Of a stretch of 64,000 bases of DNA, positions 11,401-23,369 are shown in pieces. Under the pieces are notes generated by a model. It was not told where the DNA came from. It saw only the letters and a list, made by a program, of their open reading frames with translations, and searched no databases. Origin of the DNA: Geosiphon pyriformis (lineage: Eukaryota > Glomeromycota > Glomeromycetes > Archaeosporales > Geosiphonaceae); contig JAAOMT010000507.1 in NCBI GenBank assembly GCA_016748015.1, positions 42,178 through 106,177 of the forward strand, in the 5' to 3' direction. The position numbers and the translations under genes are program-made. The first letter of the stretch is position 1, and each line of letters starts with the position of its first letter.

Positions 11401-14400
11401 AATATTTATAAAAATAAAATAAAACAAAAATAATTGTATTTAAATGTTAATATTAAACAATATTACCAGAAGTAATTTAATAATAATAATAATATAAAAT
11501 AAAAATAACAATAATTTTAATAACTTTTAATAAAAAATGTTTAAACAAATAATAAAAGTTTAATAATAAATAATAAATTTATTTTTTAATTTTATTATAA
11601 TATGCTCAAAAAATATTTAAAAAACAGCTTAAAAAAAACAAAATAGAATTATTAAAGACATAATTTTTATTTAAAATATTAATATAATTATCTCTTTTAT
11701 TTTTTAAATAATAAATAAATACTATGTTTAAATTTTATTAATATTAAAAACCAATTAGCTTTATTTTTAATGAAAAAATAAAAAACTTTATAAAAAATAT
11801 TTTAAAATAATATTTAAAGTTTATAATTAATAATTAAACAAAAAAACCTATTAAAAAAATATTAAATTAATATTAAAACTTTATTAATTAGAAATACTTT
11901 AAAGATAAAGATTTATTTGGCTCAATAAATTTTATTTAATATGTAATTAAAACCAAAAATATTTATTAAAAATTTTATTAATTAAATTCCTAAAATAATA
12001 AAAAAAATAAATTAAATAGAAAAACTGGAATTTATACAAAAAAACCAAATATTTTCAATTATAGTAATATCTAAGAAAAGAAAAATTTTTTATTTTATGT
12101 TAACTATAATCAATTAAATATAATTATCAATTAAAATATTTATTTATTTTTAAAAATTACTAATATTTTAAATCAATTTAAAAACTTAGCTTATTTATAA
12201 TAATTAATTTAATTGTTAAATTTTAGCAAGTAAAAATAAATTTTATTAGCAAAAAAAAACTGTTTTATTAAAAAATATGAAACTTATAAATTATAATAAT
12301 ATTTTTAAATTAATAAATATTTTATTAAATTTTCAAAGATTAATAAATAAAGTATTTAAGCCAGTATATCAAATATTTGTTTTAATGTATGTAAATAATA
12401 TTATTGTGTATTCAAAAATATATAATAAATATTTAAATCACTTATAACAAGTTTTTAACTTTTTTAAAAATACTAAACTTAAAATTAATTCAATTAAATC
12501 ATTTTTTAAAGATATTTTATTACAAAAAATAAAATTTTTCTAAATTTAGCCAAATTAAAAAATATATAGAAGTTTAGACAATTAATAAATATAATTGTAT
12601 TTTAATTTTTTTGAATTGGTTTTATATTATTGAAAATTTATAAAGAATTTTAATCAGCTTTATAGAAAAAAATTTAACAAATTAAAAAAATTACACAATT
12701 ACTATAATTTAATGCTTATTGACACAAATATCTTCTTGAAAAACAATTTACAGTATATACTAAATATCAAGTTTTGGTTTAGTTAAAAAACAAAAGAAAA
12801 TTAGATCATAAAAAATATTTTGCTAAATTATATACTTAAATAAATATTATTATAAAATTAAAAATTGCAAAAAAACAAATAATTAAAATACAAATATTTT
12901 ATTTTAAATAGTCATTTAGTAAAAAAATTAGTACAAACTAATAAAAACTAATTCTTAGTAAAATATTTTAAATTAATAATAACAATAAACTTAAAAAACT
13001 ACTTAAATATTTGTCAAATTTTTAAGTAAAAAACAATATTTACTAAAATATAATTAATATCAAAAAATATTTGTAAAAAACAATTAAAATTTTATTTGAT
13101 TTATTAAATCAATTGTATTAAAAAAACTGATTAATTTTATATATATAAAAATTATATGTAAATATAAATACTTAAAGAATTATTATTAAATAAAAAAAGT
13201 TTTTTTTAGCTTATTAATAAAAAAACTTTATAAGAAACTTAAAATATATTACAAACTCTTTTTTTATTATTATTTTTAAATTAACAAATTAGTAATAAAA
13301 AGATTTATAAAACAAAGTTTTATTTTTAGTACTTTTTGTTTATTTAATAGTTAATCATATTATTATTGATTATATATTCTTTTATTTTTTTATAAACAAA
13401 TAGCAATATTACTTATTAAAACAGAAATTGAGACAATATTTTTTAAAAACAACAAAAAACAAGTACAAAAACATTTTGCAATGAAAATTTGAAATAATTT
13501 TTATTTTTTAATAGAAATACAAATTAAAAAATATTATAAAAAATTTAATTAGTTATTAGTTGTTATAATATTTTTTAAACATTTTTTGAATATTAAACAA
13601 AAAATTATTTAGATGTTTTGTTTAATATTAAAAAATAAATAATAATAAAAAATAAAATTAAAGTATATTTTATTATTAATTTACAAAAAATTATTACAAA
13701 AAATCAAAAAATTGGCAACAAATTAAAAAAATATATGTTTAAATACATAATAGCCAAAAAATATTTTTTTAATATACTTAAAAAAAAAAATAAAAAGGTT
13801 TTGCTTATAAATAAAAGCAATTTATATGGAAAACAACTTAAAATATATAGAAAACTTGGTAAAATTATTGAAAATATAAAATTTATAAGAAAAACAACTT
13901 TAAAAATTCAAATAAAAATCTTAAATATTATATATTTAAAAGTTTTAAAAGTTTTTAAAAGTCTTAAAACTGTTAATTTTAACTTAAAAACAAATAAAAT
14001 AAGATAAAAAAATCAAGTTTAATATAAACTAAATTGTTTTAATTATGAATAATATTATAATAATAATAATAATTAATACATGTAATTAAAATATGATTCA
14101 TATTAAATTTTAAAATAATAATATTATTAAATATTAAAAAATATAATTTAATTATAATTTATATATTAAAAATTATAGAAAATAAGTACAACTTATATGT
14201 TTTTTATGTATAATAAATTATTTAAATTAATATTAAAGTTATATTATATTAAATATTACAAAAAAATTTAGCTTCTATTTTATTAATAATAAAGTTTAAA
14301 TTTATGTTATTTTTAATAAACTTATTAATTAAACTTTAGTTTTTTATTATATTATATATTTTGAATCTAAATTTTTTACAAAAACTACAAATAAATCAAT

Positions 14401-16500
14401 AAATTATTTAATTTATTCATAAAATTATCAAGATTTTAACCAAATTCTTGATTTAAATACTTACAAAGAATCAATTTTGCTTTATTATAAATTAAGTTAA
14501 TTTTAATAATTTAAAATTTTAAGTATTTAATTCAAACTTAAGATTAATATTAATTGCATACAATACAAAAAAAATAACAGTTTTAACATAAGATTTTATA
14601 TTAAATAATTAATTTATAGAAATATTAAAAGACACAAAATTTTTTAATATAACAAAAGCTTAGCAATTTAGAAATTTTTTATCAAAATAACATTTTTACA
14701 GAATATAAATTTTAATAATAGCAATATTAAGAGCTTTCTTAAACTTAAAAATAATAGTAACAAATTTTAAAATTAAGTAATCAAATAATAAAACCAACTT
14801 GGTTTTAAAAAAGTTATAAAAAACTAAAGCTGATTGTGAATTCATATTAATTTGACAAATATATTGTTGTTATTATTATTAAATACAAAAAAAAACTGCT
14901 TTTTACAGTCAAAATAGAAACAAACACTATAATTGATACATAAATAACAGAATTTGTAAAATAATTTTTAGTTTAAGTTTTTTTAAACAACAAATTAAAA
15001 TCAATTTTAATATTTTTATTATTATTATAAAAAATCTTAAGATTTTTAATAATACGTTTTTTTTAATTAAATACAGATTAACAATTAGTTATATAATTTT
15101 AATATTATTATTTGATTTGAAAAATTAATTGAAAATATAAAAACCAAAGCAGTTTCTTTAAAATATTATTGATTTTTGGTAATATTTATTAAATTTTTTT
15201 TGGGTAAATAGTTTTTATTTAATATTTAGCATAAAATTGGTCATTAAAACCAATAATAAAATTAACTAAATTTTATTTTAATTTTTTTTTAAAATTGCGA
15301 AATCTGTTATAGCTTTCAGTTCTATTTCTGTTTTTGTTGTTATATTTCAAAACTACTATTAAAATATTTAATAAAGTTGTTAATATTAAGCTAAAATATA
15401 ATAATATTATTTTTAAGTTTTAGAAAACTCTTAATATTACTATCAAAACTAAAATTTTAAAAAATAGCTGTGTTTAATAATAAATTTTTGAATATTGATA
15501 TTATTACAAATATTAAAAGTTTGAATTATCTGGTTTTAATTTGTAAAATCACTTTTTTTGGTTTAAGTAAAAATATTATTAAACAGTTTCCAATAAAAAA
15601 AAATTATTACAACTTATTTTGTTGGTTCTATTTTTTATGTTTAGACAATTTTTTAGTCCACTGTGTCTTATTTTGTTACAACTAAATTTAATATAAAAAC
15701 CAAAAAAAATTTATTTGAATTATTTGTGTTTTCTAATAAGTTTGTTCCAAAACAAAGAATCAAATTTCAGAGTTTAAAAGCCAAAATCCCAGATTTAGAA
15801 AAAAGTATGACTTGTTTAAATAATAAATAATAAGATGTTATGTTTTATTAAAATAATAGTGAAATTCTAATAGAAACATATAAATTATTTGTTATTAGAT
15901 AACAAATTTAAAAGTAAAATATCTAATAATGTTTTTAATTAAATATTAACATTATGAAAATTCTAAAGTAAATCTGTTAAGAATAATAAATGTGTTAATA
16001 AAACTTAGATAAAAAAAATATTTGTAATAAAAAATATATAAATAAATACATTAAAAAAATAAAGCAGATAATTTGTTTGAAATACATGACGTAACATAAG
16101 TTTAAATAACTAGTTGTATATAAAAAGCATATAAGCCACATTTACACTTTTATAAACAATTTAAAACGATAAATGTATATTTAAAATATTTTAAATGACT
16201 TTATTGTAATGTTATCAAAATTTCTTTATTAAAATTTAAATTTTTGACTTATATAATTAATGTATTCAATAACGTGACAAATTTGTTTTGAATTACAAAA
16301 TTTTTTTTTACATTATAATTTCAATCATAATTATTATTTAAAAATAACAAGTTGAAATTAAAATTCCAACATTACTTTTTTTCTTAAAAGTGTTGTCAAA
16401 AAATATTTTCAAAGTTTTTTATCTTCAAAAATTTTACTTGAATTTTATTAAAGCTTAATTATCCTAGAAAAAAAATTAAACTTGTGAATAAAAATCACGT
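11400..16500. repeat. Extremely AT-rich block, right part (decayed transposons)
   Basis: About 5 kb of near-pure AT sequence with stops throughout. A Ty3/gypsy relic is recognisable inside it (listed separately). ORFs of 70-90 codons here (13735-14007, 15470-15685) are made almost only of Lys, Asn, Ile, Leu and Phe and are not genes. The AT bias fades between 16 and 16.6 kb. Confidence 0.7.
12304..14007 (+). mobile_element. Ty3/gypsy retrotransposon relic (RT, RNase H, possible integrase)
   Basis: The plus-strand frame from 12304 reads without a stop into the RT core: FKLIN, FQRLINKVFKPVYQ and then MYVNNIIVYSK at 12385-12417, where active Ty3 elements have a Y-[VL]-D-D motif. It continues with YNKYLNHL, one stop (a Gln codon turned TAA), QVFN and LKINS. 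At about 12750-12830 comes an RNase H-like stretch beginning QFTVYTKYQVLV. The region 13690-14007 has the spacing of an integrase C-terminus (KVLL, then a Lys/Val/Leu-rich tail), but this is weak. Most differences from the family consensus are explained by G-to-A or C-to-T. No LTRs were identified. It is dead. Confidence 0.65.
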
Positions 16501-18329
16501 TTTTTTTATTTAATAATATTAAATCTTGATTTGGCAAATCTATATGGAGAAAATAAAGGTCATTTTATTATTACTTGTTAATATATGGTAAAAATTTTAT
16601 TATTATCAACGAAATTATTATTTTAATTCGAAAATATGAGATGTTCCCTTTTTTTGGATATTTAGAATGCTATTATTAAAATTTTAACCATGCCAAAGGA
16701 AAAATAATCTATAAATGGCAGATGAAATCACAATTGAACTTATTATGTGATTCGTTCCTAACACTCTTATAAAGTGTCTCACGACTTTTGAAGAGCAACA
16801 TTGGAAGCAATGAGTCATTGGCTAAAAAAGCAATGATCTTCCTGCATGATTTTATTAGATCTCACGTGAACTTCCCGATCATTATTGCCATCTGAGATAA
16901 TCATGATCTGTGATTCACAGATAATTTCTGGCTGACGTTAAGGGTGATAAACAATATTTTTTACGGTTGGTGTACAATTGAAAATTTACTTGTTATACTT
17001 TAATAAATATATCAAAGTCATTTTAAAATATATTTTAAGTCACTTTAAAAAAATATTCTAACAAAAACTCCGAGTATTCTTAAATAAAAGGCTTTATATT
17101 AGAACCAAGTGATACATGTATATAGTATTTAAAATTGGTTTTGGGTTTTAGATATTAAGGTAAAAACCAGTTTTAGTATTAAGGGATAGAAAACACTCTT
17201 ATATTATGAATGACAAAATCGAATGATCTTTTCCTTCACTATCTTTGTTTTTGATGTGCATACAATTGAGTTGTGGACTTCTCTTTAGAAATATAGGTTT
17301 CCTAACTGCCTATAAAGTTAATCAGGCTTATTAACGTTTAATTTTAATTAAATGTTTCAAATAATGGCTTCACAAAGCATTGTGAGATGATTTGGAACTC
17401 GAGGATTCAGAAAAAAGAAACTTCAATTGTTCATAGAAATTAATAAAGCCCAATTAAGTTTATCTTTTGTTTCGGAGGGTTTTGAAATTTCGGAGAGACC
17501 AAAAGACGTTTTTGTAAATAACTTTTTTGTAATTGGTTCTTGTCTGCATTGGGACGCAAAAATTTGAGATCAGACATTAGGCTCAGTATAGAAATATTCA
17601 ATGCATGGTACTCTTGGTTTTCAAGACAATAAATGAAGATTGTTCTTTGAGATTGTTTGAGAATGTTCTGAATTTTTTGATAAAGAGCCAAAGCTATCAC
17701 CTCATTGAAAAGAAGGAAACCAATCAGGGGTCTTTCATGTTTTTCCCAAAATAAGGTTTATTTTATTTTATGTTTATTATTTTATGACCCGCCCAATCCT
17801 TTTGGGTTTGACTGATAACTATAAAAAAAAATTTATTTGTATCATACTAATAATTATACACGCGTTTAAAGCAGCAGATCTGTGCAAAATAACAAGATTC
17901 AACAAGAAAAGACGCGTCCATTAAACCAAATCAAGTGTTTGTGAAAAAAATGAAAGATATCTTTATGTAATAATATTTATTATGCACTTTCTCCTTTATT
18001 CAAAGCCCAATCAAGTTTGAGATGAAAAATAGGTATTAAAATAATTGGCTCTAATAGAATTTTGAGAGTTACAGAATGGAGAATAGCGAGAAGGTGTGAT
18101 AAGGTTGACAAAGTAAAGAATCTGTTTGATTGAAGGAATAATTGGGAAAAATTTGTCATCATGAATTCATACATTATGCAAATTTCTACCACTCCGGGAA
18201 TCAAACAGGTTAATTATGACACAGGTTTGGACAGTAATTTACTGGTTTCAATACCCTGGTTTTGGGGCTTAATTTATATTATTTCATGTGAACAGAAAAA
18301 AATTTATAAGGTTCAGCACCGAGTATGTC

Positions 18330-18330
<1 letters not shown>
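16500..18330. other. Intergenic, no convincing gene
   Basis: Moderately AT-rich DNA with two short minus-strand ORFs (17440-17700, 17980-18204), neither with a recognisable domain. Both contain a similar short segment with AAAGCCCAAT on the plus strand, so they may be fragments of one degraded repeat. No RNA gene was recognised. Confidence 0.4.
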
Positions 18331-18386
<56 letters not shown>

Positions 18387-18390
18387 GTAC

Positions 18391-18481
<91 letters not shown>

Positions 18482-18521
18482 TACTAATAATAATAATAAT
18501 AATAATAATAATAGTACTAAT
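18331..18521. repeat. AAT trinucleotide microsatellite
   Basis: About 190 bp of (AAT)n with a few interruptions (AGTACT twice, one TTACT). It produces long poly-Asn and poly-Ile frames that are not genes. Similar tracts occur at 23.2 and 48.7 kb. Confidence 0.95.
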
Positions 18522-20409
18522 AGATCTTGCGCAAAGTGTATTCAATAATCACACCTCTTTGTTTCTAATAACATATAGTCAAGATAGATCGCTTGAAAGA
18601 GCTTGGTTCTTTTTCAGTTAGCAAAAAAATTTGTGCAATAATTTATTCTCAAAGTTTTAATCAAGTACAAAATATATTCTTAAATTTATATTGTAATTTT
18701 ACACAAAATCTTTTCTTATATATACCATCATTTAGATGATTGGTTCAATACAATTCGCTAACTTTAAAAGTGCGAAACCTGCTTTGACTCAACGTTAAAT
18801 ATCTAAAGAAAATTTATTAGTTTTTAAAAGATTGCAGTTTAAAATTAAATTCTTTTCAGCGAGAAAGTTTATATTACGATGATATTATTAGAAATTTATT
18901 AAAGAAATCAGGAGAAGTGAAATTGAATGAACACAAAATGTGTAAAATTAAGATAACAAAGAAACTCTTTCCACTTGGGATTCAAAGAATTCAAATTCTA
19001 AATACCAGCCCAAATGTCGAAATTCATCCCTTCCTCTCGATACAAATATAGCAATTTTATCGGCTTTCCTCGCAAGTGGTCAAGCTCTGGGAGGGAAGGA
19101 TTTTTAATTTAAAATACTTCAAAATTTTGACCTATCAATTATTATAGAATTATTGAGTAACGATATTGCTGATAAACCAAAACTTCTTGTCCATATTTAT
19201 AGTTTAATCATATAATATATCTTTTAAAGATAATTTTTTTCATATTAATGAACCCTCAGTGAAACAACTTCGAATGTTAATTTCCTAGCCTAATAGCAAG
19301 AACAAGGGAAAATTTTTCAATAGAGGAACGATGTGACAAGGAAGAGTCAAGTCACATTTGTTCACCCTCAATTTCGTCATCCCAACCAGAAATTTTTGGT
19401 TCAGAGATGAAAGTTTCCAAACAGTGCTGAATATGACCATTCTAGGATGACAATGATATTTGACAATGCACAATGTAAATAATATTGAGTTTGATCGATT
19501 CCCATAGCCAAAACCCTTAGACTTAATATTGATCACATCTTTTGAGAGTAAACAAACCTTATCTCTCTCTCTCTCTCTCTCTCTCTTTTTGTGTTATTTC
19601 TGGTATTAGCAATAAAAAAATCGTTTCAAATCTCGACATGAATCTTTGTTGTTGTTATCGTTAAGTTCCAGAAATTGCATTGGGACCATTAATATAAATC
19701 GTATTTGTATAAGCTCCATATTTCAAAATTTCAAATTGACAAAAACGACAAGTTTTTATAATGAAAAGCATAAATATTATTTGGAATAAAGTTTACTTTG
19801 CTCAAAGTTTTCACTTCTACAAATTGTCATTTTATCCTTGTTCATATCTGATATGATCACAAGTGGTTTTCGGCGCCGTGTTCGCGACGAAAAGGGAAAA
19901 CTGATTCACTGTTTAAAAGAAAAATGTAGATCATAAAAATTTTTAGTAATTGGATCATCATGCGAATTCAAGATAATTAGTGTCGTGCAAGCATCATAAA
20001 CCTCGTACACGTGCTCAACAATGCGTAATTCCCAAATAAGTAAGTCAAACATCAAAAAGTTGTGTAAATTTTATTATGGATTCTGCTAGTTCCACGGAAT
20101 TCCGCGGGAAAACATAATTTTAATAATATCATACCAAGAAATTTTGAATGAAAAATCCCGGTTAGTTGCAAACATTCTTTAAATTTCCCATGGGAATATC
20201 CGAGGATTTTATTGTTAATTTCTATTTTATTAATCCTGTTCATATCTAATTGATTAATAGATATCACATGCTCCATCATTTGATTACAAAAAACTAACCC
20301 CATTTGGTGTTCCAATTAAATCAAAAGGTAAATTGGAGCAAAATGTTTTTCGAATTATGATTTTCAATCCAACTTGAAAGTTATTGTCACTTTTCAAGTT
20401 TCTGATTGA
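18522..20409. other. Intergenic, with CT microsatellite at 19,561-19,586
   Basis: Contains a short (CT)n run and two minus-strand ORFs (19285-19536 and 20052-20315) of 83 and 87 codons. Neither shows a domain. The second lies just past the 3' end of the mitoribosomal gene and may be part of its 3' untranslated region or a gene remnant. Confidence 0.4.
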
Positions 20410-21647
20410 TCAATAATATTCCCCTCCTCTTCGGTCAACCATATCCCAGTCAACGCATTTCCAAAAGTTATCAATATATTTTTCTTTGCCATTCACCCCA
20501 TAATCAGTAAGGTAAGCATGTTCCCAAACATTCAAGACTAGAAGTGGTGTAAAATGACCAAGATTTGGAGGTGGGGCCGATGGTATCGCGGATGGAGCTA
20601 AAATTCTTTTTTTTTGAGTCGAATGTGAATCTGATATTTCTCTTTTAAAATTCTGAGTCCGGGATGTAAAAAAAGATGAGGTTTCATAATTTGGTTCATA
20701 CTCCTGAGTTCGGGTTGTGTCCAATGCTGTACCTTTAAAACAGACATCAAAGAATTTTGAATTATATCTTGAGGAGAAATCAAAACCAAGTTTTAGGGCC
20801 ATACCTGCATTGTATGAATTTATGATATGAAGCCTGGTGTACTCTGATTGAACAAGCCTGTGAGAATGAAAATTTAGATTAATATTTTTCAATAATAACA
20901 CCTCACGGTTTTTCAAAGGAGTTGTTTAATCCTCACCACGTCCAACCGGAACCAAATATTCCCATCGCATGATCCTTGAACTGTAAGATTTGGAAGAGAT
21001 TAATTATTGATCTAATGAGAAATATTTATATATTCATAAAGAGTCTTATTATTTATTTATTTATACCAAATCTTGAAATTGCTTCATGCTCCCAAATGTT
21101 TTCTCTATTCGCTGCAAGCTTCTATAATTGGTATCCTTTGGATCTTCTAACTATAAAAAGATCAAGATTAAAGAAAATGTTGAAATGATATTTATATCAT
21201 GAATCAATTTTTGATTACCAATGCTTGCAAAAAGAAATCGTTATTGAAAGCCTGCGAAGCATAATTAAATACAACGGATTGTGATGGCTCCTTAGAAGTT
21301 CTTTCAATGATATCAATTATCGATGCTTCTTCAAAGATTGTCGCTTTTAAACAATTATTTATTAATAGGATGTATGTCTAGAAAATTCAAGAATTTTTAC
21401 CAAAAGTATTCTTACCTGTGGTAAGGCTATTCAACCGTATAATTAATCTGGCCTGATATTCTTCATATAAAATCTTGAGAGCTGTTGGGGAAAAAAGTGG
21501 TGCTAATCCTTTTTCGGGATTATAAGGTAGTTCACGCAGATAATGTATGTTGGCTCTTTGTGTCACATTTATTCGATATTGCAATATTGACGCTTTGTAG
21601 ACAAGGTGTTTTAGGAAGGAAGAATGTGTGGAGAATTTGGGAAACAT
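20410..21647 (-). CDS. Mitochondrial small-subunit ribosomal protein mS42/mS43 (Fe/Mn-SOD fold), 6 exons
   Basis: Predicted exons (minus): 21647-21416, 21343-21219, 21150-21067, 20980-20937, 20857-20805, 20732-20410. They join in frame to 286 aa; introns are 72, 68, 86, 79 and 72 nt, all GT-AG. The product has the superoxide dismutase fold: FNYASQAFNNDFFLQAL (where SOD carries a metal-binding His), GIFGSGWTW, SYNAGT, and VLNVWEHAYLTDYG near the end. The usual D-V-W-E-H of SOD reads N-V-W-E-H, and the first and second ligand His are also absent, so only the last His remains. Loss of metal ligands is typical of the fungal ribosomal relatives (yeast Mrp1 and Rsm26), which lie in the mitoribosome small subunit. 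The N-terminus (FPKFSTHSSFLKHLVYKAS) is basic and Ser-rich, as expected for mitochondrial import. The 72-nt fifth intron could also be read through in frame. Confidence 0.85.
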
Positions 21648-23187
21648 TTTTCTGGTAGATCTTTGATGGATTTTTTTCGAATCATGATAATGAGTGATTT
21701 CTGATTGGTTTGGTGATCATTTTAAATGATCATCCAAGCTTCCAACCATTCTCAGTTGGAAGGAAAAATAATCTTGAAATTCATTCAAATGAAAGCTAAA
21801 ATTGAACCTGTATTAAACATGCATTTTAAATTTCTATTATAAGGTTAACATTGATTGATTGATTTAATTAATTAATTAATTAATTAATTTGAGAATCTTG
21901 AAAATATATTAAATAGGTTAGTCTAGTTTTCTAGTTTCTTTCTTGATAGTTGTTCGCCAAAAATAGGCTCATTTTCTTGTGTTGAAACAGAGTATAACAA
22001 TATTCATCATAATTATTGCATTAGAATTTGAGAAGGTGGCCGATAAAATTAGACTTATAATCAATTTGTGAAGGATAGTTCAAGCCTTCAGACTTTATAA
22101 ATAAGTTTTTCATTCAGTGATCAGATATTGTAAGGAATGATCATGAAAATAAAAATTTTAAATAAATGATTTTGAGAGCACATATAATTAAGTTTCCAGC
22201 GCATTATTATTTGAAATATTTTATTAATTCATCTCGGCCGGTCTTTGAGTTTCTTTCTAAAAATTGGCTGAGCTATCATTAATGATTCAATTAGGATATT
22301 CCCTATAAAGCAAATAAATGAAAGCAATTAAAATTAATGTTTCTAAAAAAGGGTTCATGATAATGCAATTTTGCGCATCAATTTTGAATTAGATTCAATT
22401 GGATGTAACTTATGCATTATAAACAGTGGCAATTTCTAAATTCCTCTTCTGCCAATAAATAAACTGGAGATTTCCACTATGTAATATTTTTAATTGGAAA
22501 AAATTTCGTCAAATATTAAAGTCCTTAGCTCTAGTGGAGTTTGGGTTTTTCCACGGGAGAATAATTTAGTGGACACTGGTAACTTTGTATAGGATGGTTT
22601 TGTTTGTCGAATTTGCGGATAAGTGAACAGTGCAAAAATGCACAAAATTTAAGTTGTCGGGTAACATAATCAACTAGTACAAAGTTAAATCAAGGTTTAC
22701 TGTGATCCGAATATTGGGACACGAGGGTTAGGTAAACTCTTGATTCATCTGTACTTTCGTTTTATTTCGATAATAAGATTATAAATTGCGTCACTTGATG
22801 AAGCAGGGTGATATTCATTAGGTTATTTTTTTCATTGGGTGAAATTTATGATTTTTTTTTATTGTATCTTAATTTAGGCAAAAAATTCTTTACCGCCAAA
22901 TTTTAACTTGACTTTCTAGGTAGGACATGAGAAAAATTCCTATTATCATTTTTCTAATACCAGAGATTCTTGTGACTCTTATAAAATGTATATTCTAAAC
23001 GAGTTTGATTATGTACTTTTTATGAATATTCGGAAAAAGTTTCCTAGTAAATGATTACATGTGAGGAAGAAAATACATAAAAAGAGAGACCTTCATAAGG
23101 AACACGTTCAATTTTAACCAAAAGCCTAAAAGAAAATTTTTTTTAAGTTTGAAAAATCAAAAATATTTTTTTATTGGAGTTTATCAA
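21648..23187. other. Intergenic, no gene recognised
   Basis: AT-rich spacer between the divergently transcribed mitoribosomal and nuclease-kinase genes, so it should hold both promoters. It contains an (AATT)n run near 21,865-21,888. Nothing else was recognised. Confidence 0.5.
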
Positions 23188-23206
23188 TATAATAATAATC
23201 ATAATC

Positions 23207-23262
<56 letters not shown>

Positions 23263-23366
23263 TAATAAGAAGAAGAAGAAGAAGAAGAAGAAGAATAATA
23301 ATAATAATAATAAGAAAAGAATAACAATAATAATAAGAAGAATAATAATAATAATAATAATAAATT
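23188..23366. repeat. Compound AAT/AAG microsatellite directly 5' of a start codon
   Basis: About 180 bp of (ATA)n, then (AAG)n, then mixed AAT/AAG units, ending 3 bp before the ATG at 23370. It must be in the 5' untranslated region or core promoter of the nuclease-kinase gene. Confidence 0.95.
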
Positions 23367-23369
23367 ATA

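Noticed and set aside
9164-11433. Plus-strand ORFs at 9164-9430, 9961-10191, 10175-10426 and 11077-11433
   Set aside because: Antisense shadows of the LINE ORF1.
13735-14007. 90-codon ORF as an independent gene
   Set aside because: Lys/Asn/Ile/Leu-only composition inside a decayed retrotransposon; at best an integrase tail relic.
18161-18548. Poly-Asn and poly-Ile ORFs
   Set aside because: Pure translation of the AAT microsatellite; no independent coding sequence.
20410-21647. Active superoxide dismutase
   Set aside because: Three of the four metal ligands appear replaced (including Asp to Asn in NVWEHAY), as in the ribosomal relatives.
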